45,403 nucleotides of DNA from a virus, in the IMG/VR virus record IMGVR_UViG_3300029258_002861, positions 1 to 45,403 of that record; one strand, 5' to 3'. Position 1 is the stretch's first letter. Each line of letters begins with the position of its first letter. The position numbers and the translations under genes were made by a program. Under the pieces are notes generated by a model that saw only the letters and a list, made by a program, of their open reading frames with translations, searched no databases and was not told the origin of the DNA. Below are positions 8,245 through 16,444 of the stretch, one piece after another.

Positions 8245-8696
8245 ACTGCGACGACTGCGAACTACCAGAGAGCGGCGAAAAGAGCTACGACTGTCCGCGC
8301 TTGAATTGTCGAATGATCCCCCACGATTGCGAGCTATACCGCACGCGGCCGAACTACCGACGGGCGTGGGACGACGGCCGCGGGCCCGGGCAAGTGTTCC
8401 CGCCGGTCAAGCAAACAGCCCGCCCGAAGCCGGTACCAGCCGGAGGGCCTGGAACGGAACTCAAGAAGTTACTGGCCACGATGCGAGTCAGGTCGAGTGG
8501 CTGCAAGTGTAATCATCGAGCGGCCGAGATGGATCGGCGCGGCGCGGCCTGGTGCCGTGAACATCTCGACCAGATCACGAGCTGGCTCTTAGGCGAAGCG
8601 CGGAGACGAAACTACCCACTCGCGAATCTTTCCCGGCCGGCGGTCAAGGTGTTGATCCGTTGGGCAATTCAACGATCGAAACGGAGGCAAAGCTGA
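8241..8696 (+). CDS. Hypothetical Cys-containing protein, 151 aa
   Basis: ATG 8241 overlaps the upstream stop (ATGA). It carries an N-terminal Cys set (MNCDDCELPESGEKSYDCPR), a Pro-rich middle, then a Cys pair in SGCKCNHRAAEMDRRGAAWC, with a basic helical C-terminus. The Cys pattern suggests one or two small zinc or Fe-S sites. It is the bridge between the tail genes and the glycan island; the next gene's start overlaps its stop (TGATG at 8694-8698). Function unknown. Confidence 0.5.
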   Translation: MNCDDCELPESGEKSYDCPRLNCRMIPHDCELYRTRPNYRRAWDDGRGPGQVFPPVKQTARPKPVPAGGPGTELKKLLATMRVRSSGCKCNHRAAEMDRRGAAWCREHLDQITSWLLGEARRRNYPLANLSRPAVKVLIRWAIQRSKRRQS

Positions 8697-9793
8697 TGCA
8701 AATCTTTCAACTCGGTTACCCCGGGGGAATGGGCGGCGCTAACACGGAGTGCTGGCACACCGTGAAACTTTGGCGGGAGGCCGGCTGGGATGTGACGCTG
8801 ATCCCGACTTGGGGCGAAGATCATGCCTGGCGGGCGAAGCTCGAATCAATCGGAGCGGAGACCATCCAGGTGGAGCGCGTCAAGCCGCAGGACCCGAAGG
8901 CGCCCCGGCGGCCCCGGCTGCATGACGTACCCGGCCTGCCGGGCTCGATTGTGGTGGGGATGTGCAACCGGCACGTTTCCGGCGTGATCGATGAGCTACG
9001 TGCCATCGGCTGCAAAATCGTGTGGGTGAACTGCATGACGTTCATCGACGAACCCGAGCACCGGGCGACGGTCGACAACGGGCCGGCGGATGCGTACATC
9101 TTCCAGTCGGAGTACCAGCGATCGCGATTGGAACCGCGCCTGCGACGATATGGATACCGCCCCGATCAGGGCTTCTTGATCCGAGGCGCTTTTGATTGTG
9201 CGGAGTGGCCCTTCCGACCACGGTCGCACAAGGCCAGCGGGGAGTTTGTGGTGGGGCGATTGTCTCGGCCGGATGCCGACAAGTGGTCCTCGAATCATTG
9301 GGCGATCCTCGCTGGGATCCCGTTCAAGGAACGGCGGGCCCTCTGCATGGGCTGGAATGGGGTCACCGAAAACAAGTGCGGGCGCGCGCCTTCCTGGGCG
9401 GAGTGTCTGCCTCCCCAGGAAATCGACACCCGCGAATTCTTGGCGCGTTGCCACTGCCTGCTGCACGTCAACGGCGGCGCCAAAGAGAACTGGCCGCGGG
9501 TCGGTCTGGAAGCCATGGCCACCGGCGTGCCGGTGATCGCCCAAAACAAGTGGGGCTGGCGGGAAATGATCGATCACAAGCGAACCGGATTTCTGGCCAA
9601 CAATGATGCCGAACTGGCCTACTACGCGGCCGACCTGGCGCATCGCGAAATTCTCCGCTTGAATATCGCGGAGGCCGCCCGAGCGCGTCTCGAGGAGTTG
9701 GCCGAACCCGGCCGCCTGATCAGCGGGTGGCGGCAGGTGTTTGAGTTTTGCCGGGCTCGGGGTGGATACGTCAAACCTGCGATGGTGATCTGA
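8696..9793 (+). CDS. Glycosyltransferase, family 4 type (GT-B)
   Basis: Start ATG 8696, with GGAGG at 8682-8686. The 365-aa product starts with a Gly-rich nucleotide-sugar loop (QLGYPGGMGGANTECWHTV) and has the GT4 C-terminal signature around LLHVNGGAKENWPRVGLEAM followed by ATGVPVIAQNKWGWREMI, i.e. the E-x7-E motif region that binds the sugar nucleotide. It would transfer a sugar to an acceptor in the cytoplasm. First enzyme of the glycan island; TGATG-type overlaps on both sides indicate one transcript. Confidence 0.8.
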   Translation: MQIFQLGYPGGMGGANTECWHTVKLWREAGWDVTLIPTWGEDHAWRAKLESIGAETIQVERVKPQDPKAPRRPRLHDVPGLPGSIVVGMCNRHVSGVIDELRAIGCKIVWVNCMTFIDEPEHRATVDNGPADAYIFQSEYQRSRLEPRLRRYGYRPDQGFLIRGAFDCAEWPFRPRSHKASGEFVVGRLSRPDADKWSSNHWAILAGIPFKERRALCMGWNGVTENKCGRAPSWAECLPPQEIDTREFLARCHCLLHVNGGAKENWPRVGLEAMATGVPVIAQNKWGWREMIDHKRTGFLANNDAELAYYAADLAHREILRLNIAEAARARLEELAEPGRLISGWRQVFEFCRARGGYVKPAMVI

Positions 9794-10635
9794 TGAATCC
9801 CGTCTATCTCGCAATCTGTGCGATCGTGCGGAACGAAGCGCCCTACATCGGGGAGTGGATTGAGTTTCATCGCCTGGTGGGAATCCAGCGATTCTACCTG
9901 GTTGATGACGGATCCACGGACGGCACTGCGGATGAAATCCGCTGGCACGATCGGGAAGATATCGTGCTGCAACGGTATCGCCACGACGATTCATTCCGCT
10001 GCCCCGAGGATGTCCCCTTCCGTGCTACGCATCAGGTGCTGGCCTTCAATCGATTCATCCAAGAACGCAAAGATGAGGCTGTGTGGTGCGCGTTCATCGA
10101 CGTAGATGAATTCTTGTACCACGTCGAAAAGGACGATATCCGCGATCCGCTCTTCGAGGAAATTGAGTCGCGCGGTGCGGCCGGGCTCTTCGTCAATTGG
10201 TTGATCTTCGGTTCCAACGGCCACCGAACCAAGCCGCCGGGTCCCACCATCGCGGCCTACACGAGGCGCGGCCACCTTGGCGCACCAGAGCCCACAGGCC
10301 GGCACGGCAAGCTGATTGCCCGCCTCGATGCGCTGGCCCATTTCGGCGCGTACGGCTCGCATAACGCGACTTTTCGCCAGGGCCATGCGATCAACGAAAC
10401 CGGCAGAGCGGTTCGCGGACCGACCAATCCGGAGCCTTCGGTCAATCGGTGGCGGGTCAATCATTACTACCATCGCTCGTCCGCGGAGGCCCGCGCGCGG
10501 GTTCGGGCGGTGGACAATAACTGTGTTCCCGGCTATGCTAAGACGAGAGCCCGACTGCGGCGCCACGACCTGAACGACGTCGACGATCGCGAGATTCTCA
10601 GATTTCTCCCGCGACTGATGGAGGTTACGGCGTGA
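9793..10635 (+). CDS. Glycosyltransferase, GT2/GT92-like (GT-A)
   Basis: 280 aa. It shows the GT-A start IVRNEAPYIGEWIEFH, the nucleotide-binding VDDGSTDGT at residues 37-45, and the metal-binding FIDVDEFLY at 101-109. This combination (NEAxYIxEWxxxH, DDGSxD, DVDEF) is typical of the GT92 / Glyco_tranf_2_4 group. A late VNHYYHRSSAEA segment also matches family members. Acceptor and donor unknown. Overlaps both neighbours by a few bases. Confidence 0.8.
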   Translation: MNPVYLAICAIVRNEAPYIGEWIEFHRLVGIQRFYLVDDGSTDGTADEIRWHDREDIVLQRYRHDDSFRCPEDVPFRATHQVLAFNRFIQERKDEAVWCAFIDVDEFLYHVEKDDIRDPLFEEIESRGAAGLFVNWLIFGSNGHRTKPPGPTIAAYTRRGHLGAPEPTGRHGKLIARLDALAHFGAYGSHNATFRQGHAINETGRAVRGPTNPEPSVNRWRVNHYYHRSSAEARARVRAVDNNCVPGYAKTRARLRRHDLNDVDDREILRFLPRLMEVTA

Positions 10636-11402
10636 AATACACGCAGTTTCTTTGCTTCGAGGTCGGGCGCGAATGCAACCTGGCCGGCTATCATCAGGAC
10701 TGCCCTTCTGGCACTCTGGATCGCTACGGCAGCCTGGATGTGTCTACGGCGATCACGGACAAGCAGGTCGTCGATTCTGCCGTCGAGGCGTACGCGGCAC
10801 TCGGGTTTGCCGGCAACGTGGCCTGGCATTACTACAATGAGCCCATGCTCCAATGGGATCGGCTCCAGGCGCTGATGGCCGCGATCCGGGAAAAAGTCAC
10901 CTCCGCTCGGTTTACCTTGTGGACCAACGGCACGTTGTTGCACAAAGGCACCGCGGGCCTGGATTTGCTGGATCAAATCTGGGTCACCAACTACCGCGGC
11001 CGGGATTGGAATTGGTTGCACGAGAGGGTCCCCCGGGTCGTTGTCTTCGCGCCCTATCTGGACGAACGACGGCGACCGCTCGAAAAAGACAAGCTGGATT
11101 TCTGCCTCCGTCCCTACAACGAGTTGATCGTCGACAACTACGGCAACGGGCATTTGTGCTGTGCCGATTGGCGGGGGGCCTGCGTCTTGGGAAACATCCG
11201 TGACGCGGATGGTTTTGCGGGCGTGGTGGAACGATTCCAGGCCGCTCGCAACCAGGCTAGTCAACAGCCGATGCCGGACGATGCGCCGAATGTTTGCAGG
11301 AGGTGCCGCATTCGGCAACGCCACATTGCGGACCTCGTTCCCGCCGTTCAGAAGATCACGGAGGAAGACAAGCCATGGATCACAAAGCAGCCAATTCTCT
11401 AG
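10632..11402 (+). CDS. Radical-SAM/SPASM-like protein with altered cluster motif
   Basis: A 256-aa protein resembling SPASM-type radical SAM enzymes: VGRECNLAGYHQDCPSG near the start, TLWTNGTLL in the middle of the barrel, and a SPASM-like Cys region GHLCCADWRGACVLGNIRD followed by CRRCRIRQ. The usual CxxxCxxC that holds the SAM cluster is not present; the spacing from Cys14 to Cys23 is different. It may be a degenerate 'twitch' protein or bind its cluster unusually. Its stop was created inside a 51-bp tandem duplication (11350-11451). Confidence 0.6.
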   Translation: MKYTQFLCFEVGRECNLAGYHQDCPSGTLDRYGSLDVSTAITDKQVVDSAVEAYAALGFAGNVAWHYYNEPMLQWDRLQALMAAIREKVTSARFTLWTNGTLLHKGTAGLDLLDQIWVTNYRGRDWNWLHERVPRVVVFAPYLDERRRPLEKDKLDFCLRPYNELIVDNYGNGHLCCADWRGACVLGNIRDADGFAGVVERFQAARNQASQQPMPDDAPNVCRRCRIRQRHIADLVPAVQKITEEDKPWITKQPIL

Positions 11403-11451
11403 AAGATCACGGAGGAAGACAAGCCATGGATCACAAAGCAGCCAATCCTCT
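11350..11451 (+). repeat. 51-bp tandem duplication carrying RBS and start codon
   Basis: 11350-11400 and 11401-11451 are the same 51 bases with one mismatch. Each copy contains GGAGG and an ATG (11375 and 11426), that is, a complete translation start for the next gene. The upstream gene stops at the junction (TAG 11400-11402). Confidence 0.9.
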
Positions 11452-12151
11452 CGGAGTAGTCTTCGTTTCCTGGCAGATCCCCGAGCATCGGTTGCGGGAT
11501 CATTTCGCGTGGAACGAGCGCCTCTATCGGCCGGGCGGCGTGCGCGTCTTCGCCGTGACCGATCGCGAATACGAAGTCCCCGACTACGCCCGGTGCGTGA
11601 TCTTTCCCAAAACGCGCCTGCCGATATTTGGCGGCCGATATCGATTCGCGCTGACCCGGACCAAGAACGCCGGCATCCGCGCGGCGATCGCGGCGGGCTG
11701 TTCCCCGATTATCTGTTCCGATGTGGATATCGCTTTCGAGCCGGCGGCGTGGATGGCGGCCCTGGCGACCACGGACCGGACGGCCGCAGTGCCGCTCTAT
11801 CGTATGAGCTTGTCATCGCAATGGGCAGAGCGGGAAAACTCGTACGAAGAGGCCCCCCTGGCAGAAGGCACGATTACGATGACGGCCCATAACTGGGAGC
11901 GGATCCAGTACTGCGAGCGCCAGTGGGGTTACGGGGGGGATGATGGAACAATCATCGATCGCATTGCCCATGCGGATCCGCCGATTCGCATCACGCGGGT
12001 TGGCCACGTCTACCACATGGCCCACGTCGACGGCGCCTGCCAAAAGGAATTTTGCGGACGGACGGATCATTGGAATCGTGACAACGGGCTGAACCCCGAA
12101 AACTTCAGGCGCAACGCTAGGCACGGCGGGCGGGGAAAGGTGGTATTGTAA
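11426..12151 (+). CDS. Glycosyltransferase (galactosyltransferase-like, GT-A)
   Basis: Start could be ATG 11375 (first copy of the duplication, overlapping the upstream gene) or ATG 11426 (second copy, 24 bases past the upstream stop); I prefer 11426, 241 aa. Motifs: TKNAGIRAAIAAGCSPIICS followed by DVDIAFEP, the metal-binding D-x-D; then RQWGYGGDDGTIIDRI, like the 'W(G)xEDxD' acceptor-side motif of GT7-type galactosyltransferases. It probably adds a hexose to the same glycan as its neighbours. Confidence 0.7.
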   Translation: MDHKAANPLGVVFVSWQIPEHRLRDHFAWNERLYRPGGVRVFAVTDREYEVPDYARCVIFPKTRLPIFGGRYRFALTRTKNAGIRAAIAAGCSPIICSDVDIAFEPAAWMAALATTDRTAAVPLYRMSLSSQWAERENSYEEAPLAEGTITMTAHNWERIQYCERQWGYGGDDGTIIDRIAHADPPIRITRVGHVYHMAHVDGACQKEFCGRTDHWNRDNGLNPENFRRNARHGGRGKVVL

Positions 12152-12153
12152 CG

Positions 12154-12804
12154 ATGCGGGCCACACATCAGCCGAAGTCGCGGCGAATGAAAATATGCGT
12201 AGCGGGCAACGGGCCCACGGCCAAGGGCCTCGGGAAAGAGATTGACGCCTGTGATTGTGTGGTTCGCACCAAAGCATGGTGGCACTACGGCGCGGAACAC
12301 GCCGGCCAGAGGGTGGATGCTGTTGCCTGGTTCGGCACCCAGCAAGAAGAATGGTTCGCGCTCAACAGCCGAGCGGGCGTGCCCCAATGCGAGCACTGGT
12401 TGAGTTGGTGTCCGCGACAATTCCAAGAATGTCCGCCTGGGTTTGCGAGAGGCGAACTCTTCTTTCGCTACATCACCTTCGATTTGCCGGTGGCGCAGTT
12501 GGGCAATCACCAATGGCTGCGCCTCTGCAATCATCTTGGCCGGCACCCCTCGACCGGAATCGTGGCGGTGATGATGGCGCTTGCGAGGTGGCCGACTTGT
12601 GAGTTGGTGTTGGCGGGTTTCGACGCGACCATACCCGGCGAGCCAACCTACCACGACGCTCGACACCCGGTGTGCGAGGATCTGCATGCCCACGATATGA
12701 TTGCGGAGAAAAAGGCGTTGGCTCAAATTGCGGAAGGATCGTGGTTGGGGGAGCCCTGCAAGGCAAAGCTGACCTGGCTGCATCAGCCGAAGATCGAGGG
12801 ATGA
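12154..12804 (+). CDS. GT29-like sialyltransferase
   Basis: 216 aa. The segment KICVAGNGPTAKGLGKEID (residues 13-31) followed by ACDCVVRTKAW has the form of the sialyl motif L of family GT29 (VxGNGxxxxxxxGxxIDxxDxVxR). HPSTGIVAVMMALAR (131-145) and LVLAGFD match motif S, and HAHDMIAEKKAL near 178-189 matches the 'HDxxxE' motif VS. The enzyme should transfer a sialic-acid-type sugar from its CMP donor; the donor can be made by NeuA and NeuB encoded downstream. GT29 is mainly eukaryotic, so this is notable. A start at ATG 12187 is also possible. Confidence 0.75.
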   Translation: MRATHQPKSRRMKICVAGNGPTAKGLGKEIDACDCVVRTKAWWHYGAEHAGQRVDAVAWFGTQQEEWFALNSRAGVPQCEHWLSWCPRQFQECPPGFARGELFFRYITFDLPVAQLGNHQWLRLCNHLGRHPSTGIVAVMMALARWPTCELVLAGFDATIPGEPTYHDARHPVCEDLHAHDMIAEKKALAQIAEGSWLGEPCKAKLTWLHQPKIEG

Positions 12805-14210
12805 CAATGGCGAGAATCCTGCTGGTCGTCTACGACAACGATTCCCAGATCGGCTTCTTTCCGATGGGCACGGCGGCCCTGGCCGCCTATTGTCGCCAAT
12901 GCGGAATCCAGGTGGACATCTACAGCCAGGACATCCACCACCACCCCGAGACGCACCTCACGGAGCATTTGGATGCCGCCCATTACGGCGTTGTTGGGTT
13001 GAGTTTTATCGGGGCTTACTACCCGTATCGCAAAGCCAAGACAATCGCCACGGCCATCCATGCCGCAAAAGACCGGCCCTTTTTCGTGATTGGCGGCCAC
13101 GGCCCAACCCCCGAGCCCGAGTACTTCTTGCGATTGCTCGGCGCGGACGCGGTGGTGATGGGGGAGGGCGAGCAAACTTTCGTCGAACTGATCTTCGCCC
13201 TGGCGGCGCAATCCAGTCTGGAAGAGATCGCCGGGCTTGCTTACCGCGTCGATGACCGGGTCGTGATCAACCCGAGACGAAAGCCGATCAACGAGATCGA
13301 CGATTTGCCGATACCGGCGTACGACAAATTTCCGATGGAAGTCTACCGACTTCGCCGCGACGCGGCCCATGTCCCCCGCATCGGCAACCGGTTTTCGATC
13401 CAGATGCTCTCCGGGCGGGGCTGCAAATTCAACTGCAATTTCTGCTACCACATCGATCCCGGCATGAGGCTCCGTTCACCCAGGGCAATCGTTGACGAGA
13501 TGAACCACCTTTACGACCGCTGGCGAATCCAGCATTTCATGTTCTACGACGATCTGCTGATGGAGTCGGAGGCCCGCACCATGGAACTCTGCGAGGCGTT
13601 CATTCGCTCGGGGCCGCCCGATATGACCTTCACTTGCCAAGGCCGGCTCAACTACGCGGTGCCTGAGGTCATGGGGCTGATGAGTCGGGCCGGCTGCGCC
13701 TACATCTACTACGGCGTCGAGTCGTTCAACGATGATGTCCTGCGGACGATGAGAAAGGCCCTGACCACGGACCAGATTGTGTGGGGAGTGGAAAATACCC
13801 GCAAGGCCGGAATACGTTTCAGCCCGAATATGATCTTCGGCAACATCGGGGAGACACGAGAGCACTTGGAAAACAGCGTTCGATTCCTGCTCTTGCACGC
13901 CGACTGCGCCCAGCTTCGGGCGATCAAGCCGGTGACGCCCTACCCGGGATCGCCACTCTATGACTATGCGATCGAAAAGGGCTTGCTTGAGGGGCCGGCG
14001 GATTTCTACGAACGCAAGCACATCAACACGGATCTGCTTTCAGTCAACTTCACGCCATTGCCTGATGAGGAATTCTATCTGGCGTTGCATCAGGCCAACG
14101 AACGGATCGTTGGCAGCTACTGCTTGCAACTTCGTCGCGTTTACAGTCAACAGTTGCGGCGGCTGTATTGCGACAAGGACCCATCATTTCGAGGATTCAG
14201 ACACGTATGA
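12801..14210 (+). CDS. B12-binding-domain radical SAM enzyme
   Basis: Start ATG 12801 overlaps the upstream stop. The 469-aa product has an N-terminal cobalamin-binding-like Rossmann domain (HYGVVGLSFIGAYYPYRKA, FFVIGGHGPTPEPEYFL, VVMGEGEQTFVEL), then the radical SAM core with CKFNCNFCYH (CxxxCxxC at residues 208-215), and YYGVESFNDDVLRTM, NMIFGNIGETREH and VTPYPGSPLYDYA, all typical of the B12-rSAM family (methylation, ring contraction and similar reactions at unreactive carbons). In a glycan locus it may modify a sugar. Substrate unknown. Confidence 0.85.
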   Translation: MTMARILLVVYDNDSQIGFFPMGTAALAAYCRQCGIQVDIYSQDIHHHPETHLTEHLDAAHYGVVGLSFIGAYYPYRKAKTIATAIHAAKDRPFFVIGGHGPTPEPEYFLRLLGADAVVMGEGEQTFVELIFALAAQSSLEEIAGLAYRVDDRVVINPRRKPINEIDDLPIPAYDKFPMEVYRLRRDAAHVPRIGNRFSIQMLSGRGCKFNCNFCYHIDPGMRLRSPRAIVDEMNHLYDRWRIQHFMFYDDLLMESEARTMELCEAFIRSGPPDMTFTCQGRLNYAVPEVMGLMSRAGCAYIYYGVESFNDDVLRTMRKALTTDQIVWGVENTRKAGIRFSPNMIFGNIGETREHLENSVRFLLLHADCAQLRAIKPVTPYPGSPLYDYAIEKGLLEGPADFYERKHINTDLLSVNFTPLPDEEFYLALHQANERIVGSYCLQLRRVYSQQLRRLYCDKDPSFRGFRHV

Positions 14211-14878
14211 ATGAGCTTATCGAGCGATACCGAAAGCTGTACAGCGGCGTGATCTACGACGCGCTGGTATTTGACTTGCACTATCGGCCCGCCTCAGTAG
14301 TCATGCCTGGTCTAGTATCCCGGCTGGCGGGTCCGCGGGAGCCCCTAATCGGCCCCGCGTTCACCTGTCGAGGGCGGCGCGTGCGAGCGGGAGATGACGT
14401 AGGGAAGCTGGAATCGATCCGGCTTGACATATTCTCGCAACTCCCGAGTGGCTCGGTGATGGTGATTGACACGGAGGGAGACGAGGGCGTTGCCCATTTC
14501 GGCGACGTGTCGGCCTTGATTGCCCATACGGCCGGGGTGGCTGGCATTGTGATCGACGGATACACCCGGGACATCGATGCTATCGATGAGGCGGGCGTGC
14601 CGTTATTTGCGCGTGGCGCCCGACCGGTCGACGCTTACGGCAGGTGGGCCCTCGTGGAAAAAGGGAAGGCGCTCACGTTGAGTGAGGCGGGGGTGTCGAT
14701 ATTCCCGGACGATTTGGTGTTTGCCGACGGCGACGGCGTTCTGATCATTCCGCACGACCGGGTTGCTGATGTGCTTGACCCAGCGGAACGCCGGGCGGCC
14801 AACGAGGATGCTATTCGGGCTGCTATTAGGGCGGGCGAACCAATCAAGGACATCTATCGGAGGCTCGGGCGATGGTAG
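14207..14878 (+). CDS. RraA / HMG-aldolase family protein
   Basis: Start ATG 14207 overlaps the upstream TGA. The 223-aa product matches the RraA-like fold: YSGVIYDALVF at the start, a substrate-loop GPAFTCRGRR, GSVMVIDTEGDEGVAHFGDV, then HTAGVAGIVIDGYTRDIDAI, with the Gly-x-x-R-D type active site (G..TRD). Family members are class II pyruvate aldolases (4-hydroxy-4-methyl-2-oxoglutarate type) or RNase E inhibitors. Next to NeuB, an aldolase acting on pyruvate-derived sugar acids, or making pyruvate, would fit. The specific reaction is not known. Confidence 0.8.
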   Translation: MNELIERYRKLYSGVIYDALVFDLHYRPASVVMPGLVSRLAGPREPLIGPAFTCRGRRVRAGDDVGKLESIRLDIFSQLPSGSVMVIDTEGDEGVAHFGDVSALIAHTAGVAGIVIDGYTRDIDAIDEAGVPLFARGARPVDAYGRWALVEKGKALTLSEAGVSIFPDDLVFADGDGVLIIPHDRVADVLDPAERRAANEDAIRAAIRAGEPIKDIYRRLGRW

Positions 14879-15804
14879 AGCTTGTGGCGGAGGTAACCAC
14901 CAACCACATGGGCAACCTCAACGTCTTGTTGGCGATGGTCGACGCGGCTGCCAGGGCCGGGGCCGATTCGATCAAGATGCAAAAGAAGGACGTGGAGACG
15001 TTCTATTCTCGCGAAAAGCTGGACGCCCCATACCTCAGTCCCTACGGCGCGACGTATCGCGAGTATCGCAAGATGTTCGAGTTCAATGCGGTGGATTGGC
15101 AGCGCTTCGACAAGCGTTGTCGGGAGCGTGGCCTGCCCTGGTTCGGCACCGGGCAAGACATTCCTTCCCTGGCGTTTTTGGTCGCCCAATCAGAGGACGG
15201 GCTGCAACGGTACAAGGTCTCTTCGTCGAACGCACGCAACCAAGAGTACCTCCAGGCGATGGCCCACATGCTGAACGCTGATTCGGAAATCGTGCTCTCT
15301 GTCGGCGGCTCGACGCTGAAGGATATCGCAACGGCTCTTGGTGTCCTTCGGAAGTTCAAGCGGATTTGGCTCTTGCATTGTGTGGCTCAGTATCCCTGCC
15401 CCGTGGCGGACTTGCGCTTGGGCAATATCCAGGAGCTTGGCCGACAGTTTGGCACGGACCGGATCCGCGTCGGCTACTCCGGCCATGAGGAAGGTTGGGA
15501 ACCGTCGTTGGTGGCGGCGCGGCTTGGCGCCGAGATGATCGAACGGCACTTTTGCCTGTCTCGCCATTCGTTCGTGCATCACATCGAATGCAGCTTGACG
15601 CCGGATGAATTTGCGGCAATGCGAAAGGCGATTGAGAGGAAAGACCCTTGTCCCGTGCTACCGCACGAGGCGTACCGCGTTGAATTTGGAATGTCCGCGG
15701 AGGAAAGCATTTTCTTGGAGCGGCAAACTTATGCAAACGATCGACTTGGCCTTGAATCCCGATTGGCGGATCGTCGCGTTCGTGCATGCCAAGGGGCACA
15801 GTGA
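14872..15804 (+). CDS. neuB: N-acetylneuraminate synthase-like (NeuB family)
   Basis: 310 aa; ATG 14872 follows GGAGG at 14859-14863. The barrel shows VAEVTTNHMGNLNVLLAM (EIGxNHxG-type catalytic start), AGADSIKMQKKD, then YKVSSSNARNQEYLQAM, LSVGGSTLKDI, LLHCVAQYPCP and VGYSGHEEGW, all typical of NeuB/SpsE-type synthases that condense phosphoenolpyruvate with an N-acyl hexosamine into a nonulosonic acid. The C-terminal SAF (antifreeze-like) domain of classical NeuB appears to be missing; the last 25 residues overlap the next gene in another frame, so the end may be shortened. Confidence 0.85.
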   Translation: MVELVAEVTTNHMGNLNVLLAMVDAAARAGADSIKMQKKDVETFYSREKLDAPYLSPYGATYREYRKMFEFNAVDWQRFDKRCRERGLPWFGTGQDIPSLAFLVAQSEDGLQRYKVSSSNARNQEYLQAMAHMLNADSEIVLSVGGSTLKDIATALGVLRKFKRIWLLHCVAQYPCPVADLRLGNIQELGRQFGTDRIRVGYSGHEEGWEPSLVAARLGAEMIERHFCLSRHSFVHHIECSLTPDEFAAMRKAIERKDPCPVLPHEAYRVEFGMSAEESIFLERQTYANDRLGLESRLADRRVRACQGAQ

Positions 15805-16444
15805 ACGTCTGCCTCACAAGAACTTGAGGATCCTGGGAGGCGTGCCCTTGGTGTGCCATGCCATCCGCAACGCCTTGCAGGCGCGGCGAATAGACGCCGT
15901 GGTGATCGATTCGGAGGATCACGAGATCCTTGCTGTTGGGGAAGCGGCGGGCGCCATCCCGCTGGCAAGGCCCTTGCACCTGGCGGATAACAACACGACT
16001 GGAGATGATCTGGCGTATTGGCAAGCGCAGCAGCTACCGCAAGCCCACACGATCATCCAGGCCGTTCCAACGTCGCCATTCATTTCGCCGCAGTCGTACG
16101 ATTCCGCGATTGAGCTGCTCCGCAGGAACAAACTAGATGCGGTGGTTGGCACGCGAACCGAGAGTCTCTATACGTGGCGCTATGGCAGGCCGGACTACTT
16201 GGTGGGCGAGCGAACGCCGAACAGCCAGGACCTTCGGCCCACCACCTACGAGACGACGGGGCTCTACGTGATGCGGCGGGCGTTCGTCCTCACGACCCGT
16301 CGCCGGATCAATCCGAACAACTGCGCGGCGTATGCCCTGTCGCGGATTGAGGCAATCGACATCAACACCTTGCGCGATTTGGACTTCGCACAGTTGGTCT
16401 GGCGGGGCCTCCAATCGCAGCCTAACAACGATCGGAAATACTGA
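15731..16444 (+). CDS. neuA: CMP-sialate synthetase-like (NeuA family)
   Basis: Start ATG 15731 with GGAG 15716-15719; 237 aa, overlapping neuB by 74 bases. VAFVHAKGHSERLPHKNLRI near residues 15-34 is the CTP-binding PARGxSKRxxxKN loop in a slightly changed form; further PLVCHAIRNAL, VVIDSEDHEILAV, IIQAVPTSPFI and TTYETTGLYVMRR match the cytidylyltransferase family. It should activate the nonulosonic acid made by NeuB as a CMP-sugar for the GT29-like transferase upstream. Confidence 0.85.
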   Translation: MQTIDLALNPDWRIVAFVHAKGHSERLPHKNLRILGGVPLVCHAIRNALQARRIDAVVIDSEDHEILAVGEAAGAIPLARPLHLADNNTTGDDLAYWQAQQLPQAHTIIQAVPTSPFISPQSYDSAIELLRRNKLDAVVGTRTESLYTWRYGRPDYLVGERTPNSQDLRPTTYETTGLYVMRRAFVLTTRRRINPNNCAAYALSRIEAIDINTLRDLDFAQLVWRGLQSQPNNDRKY

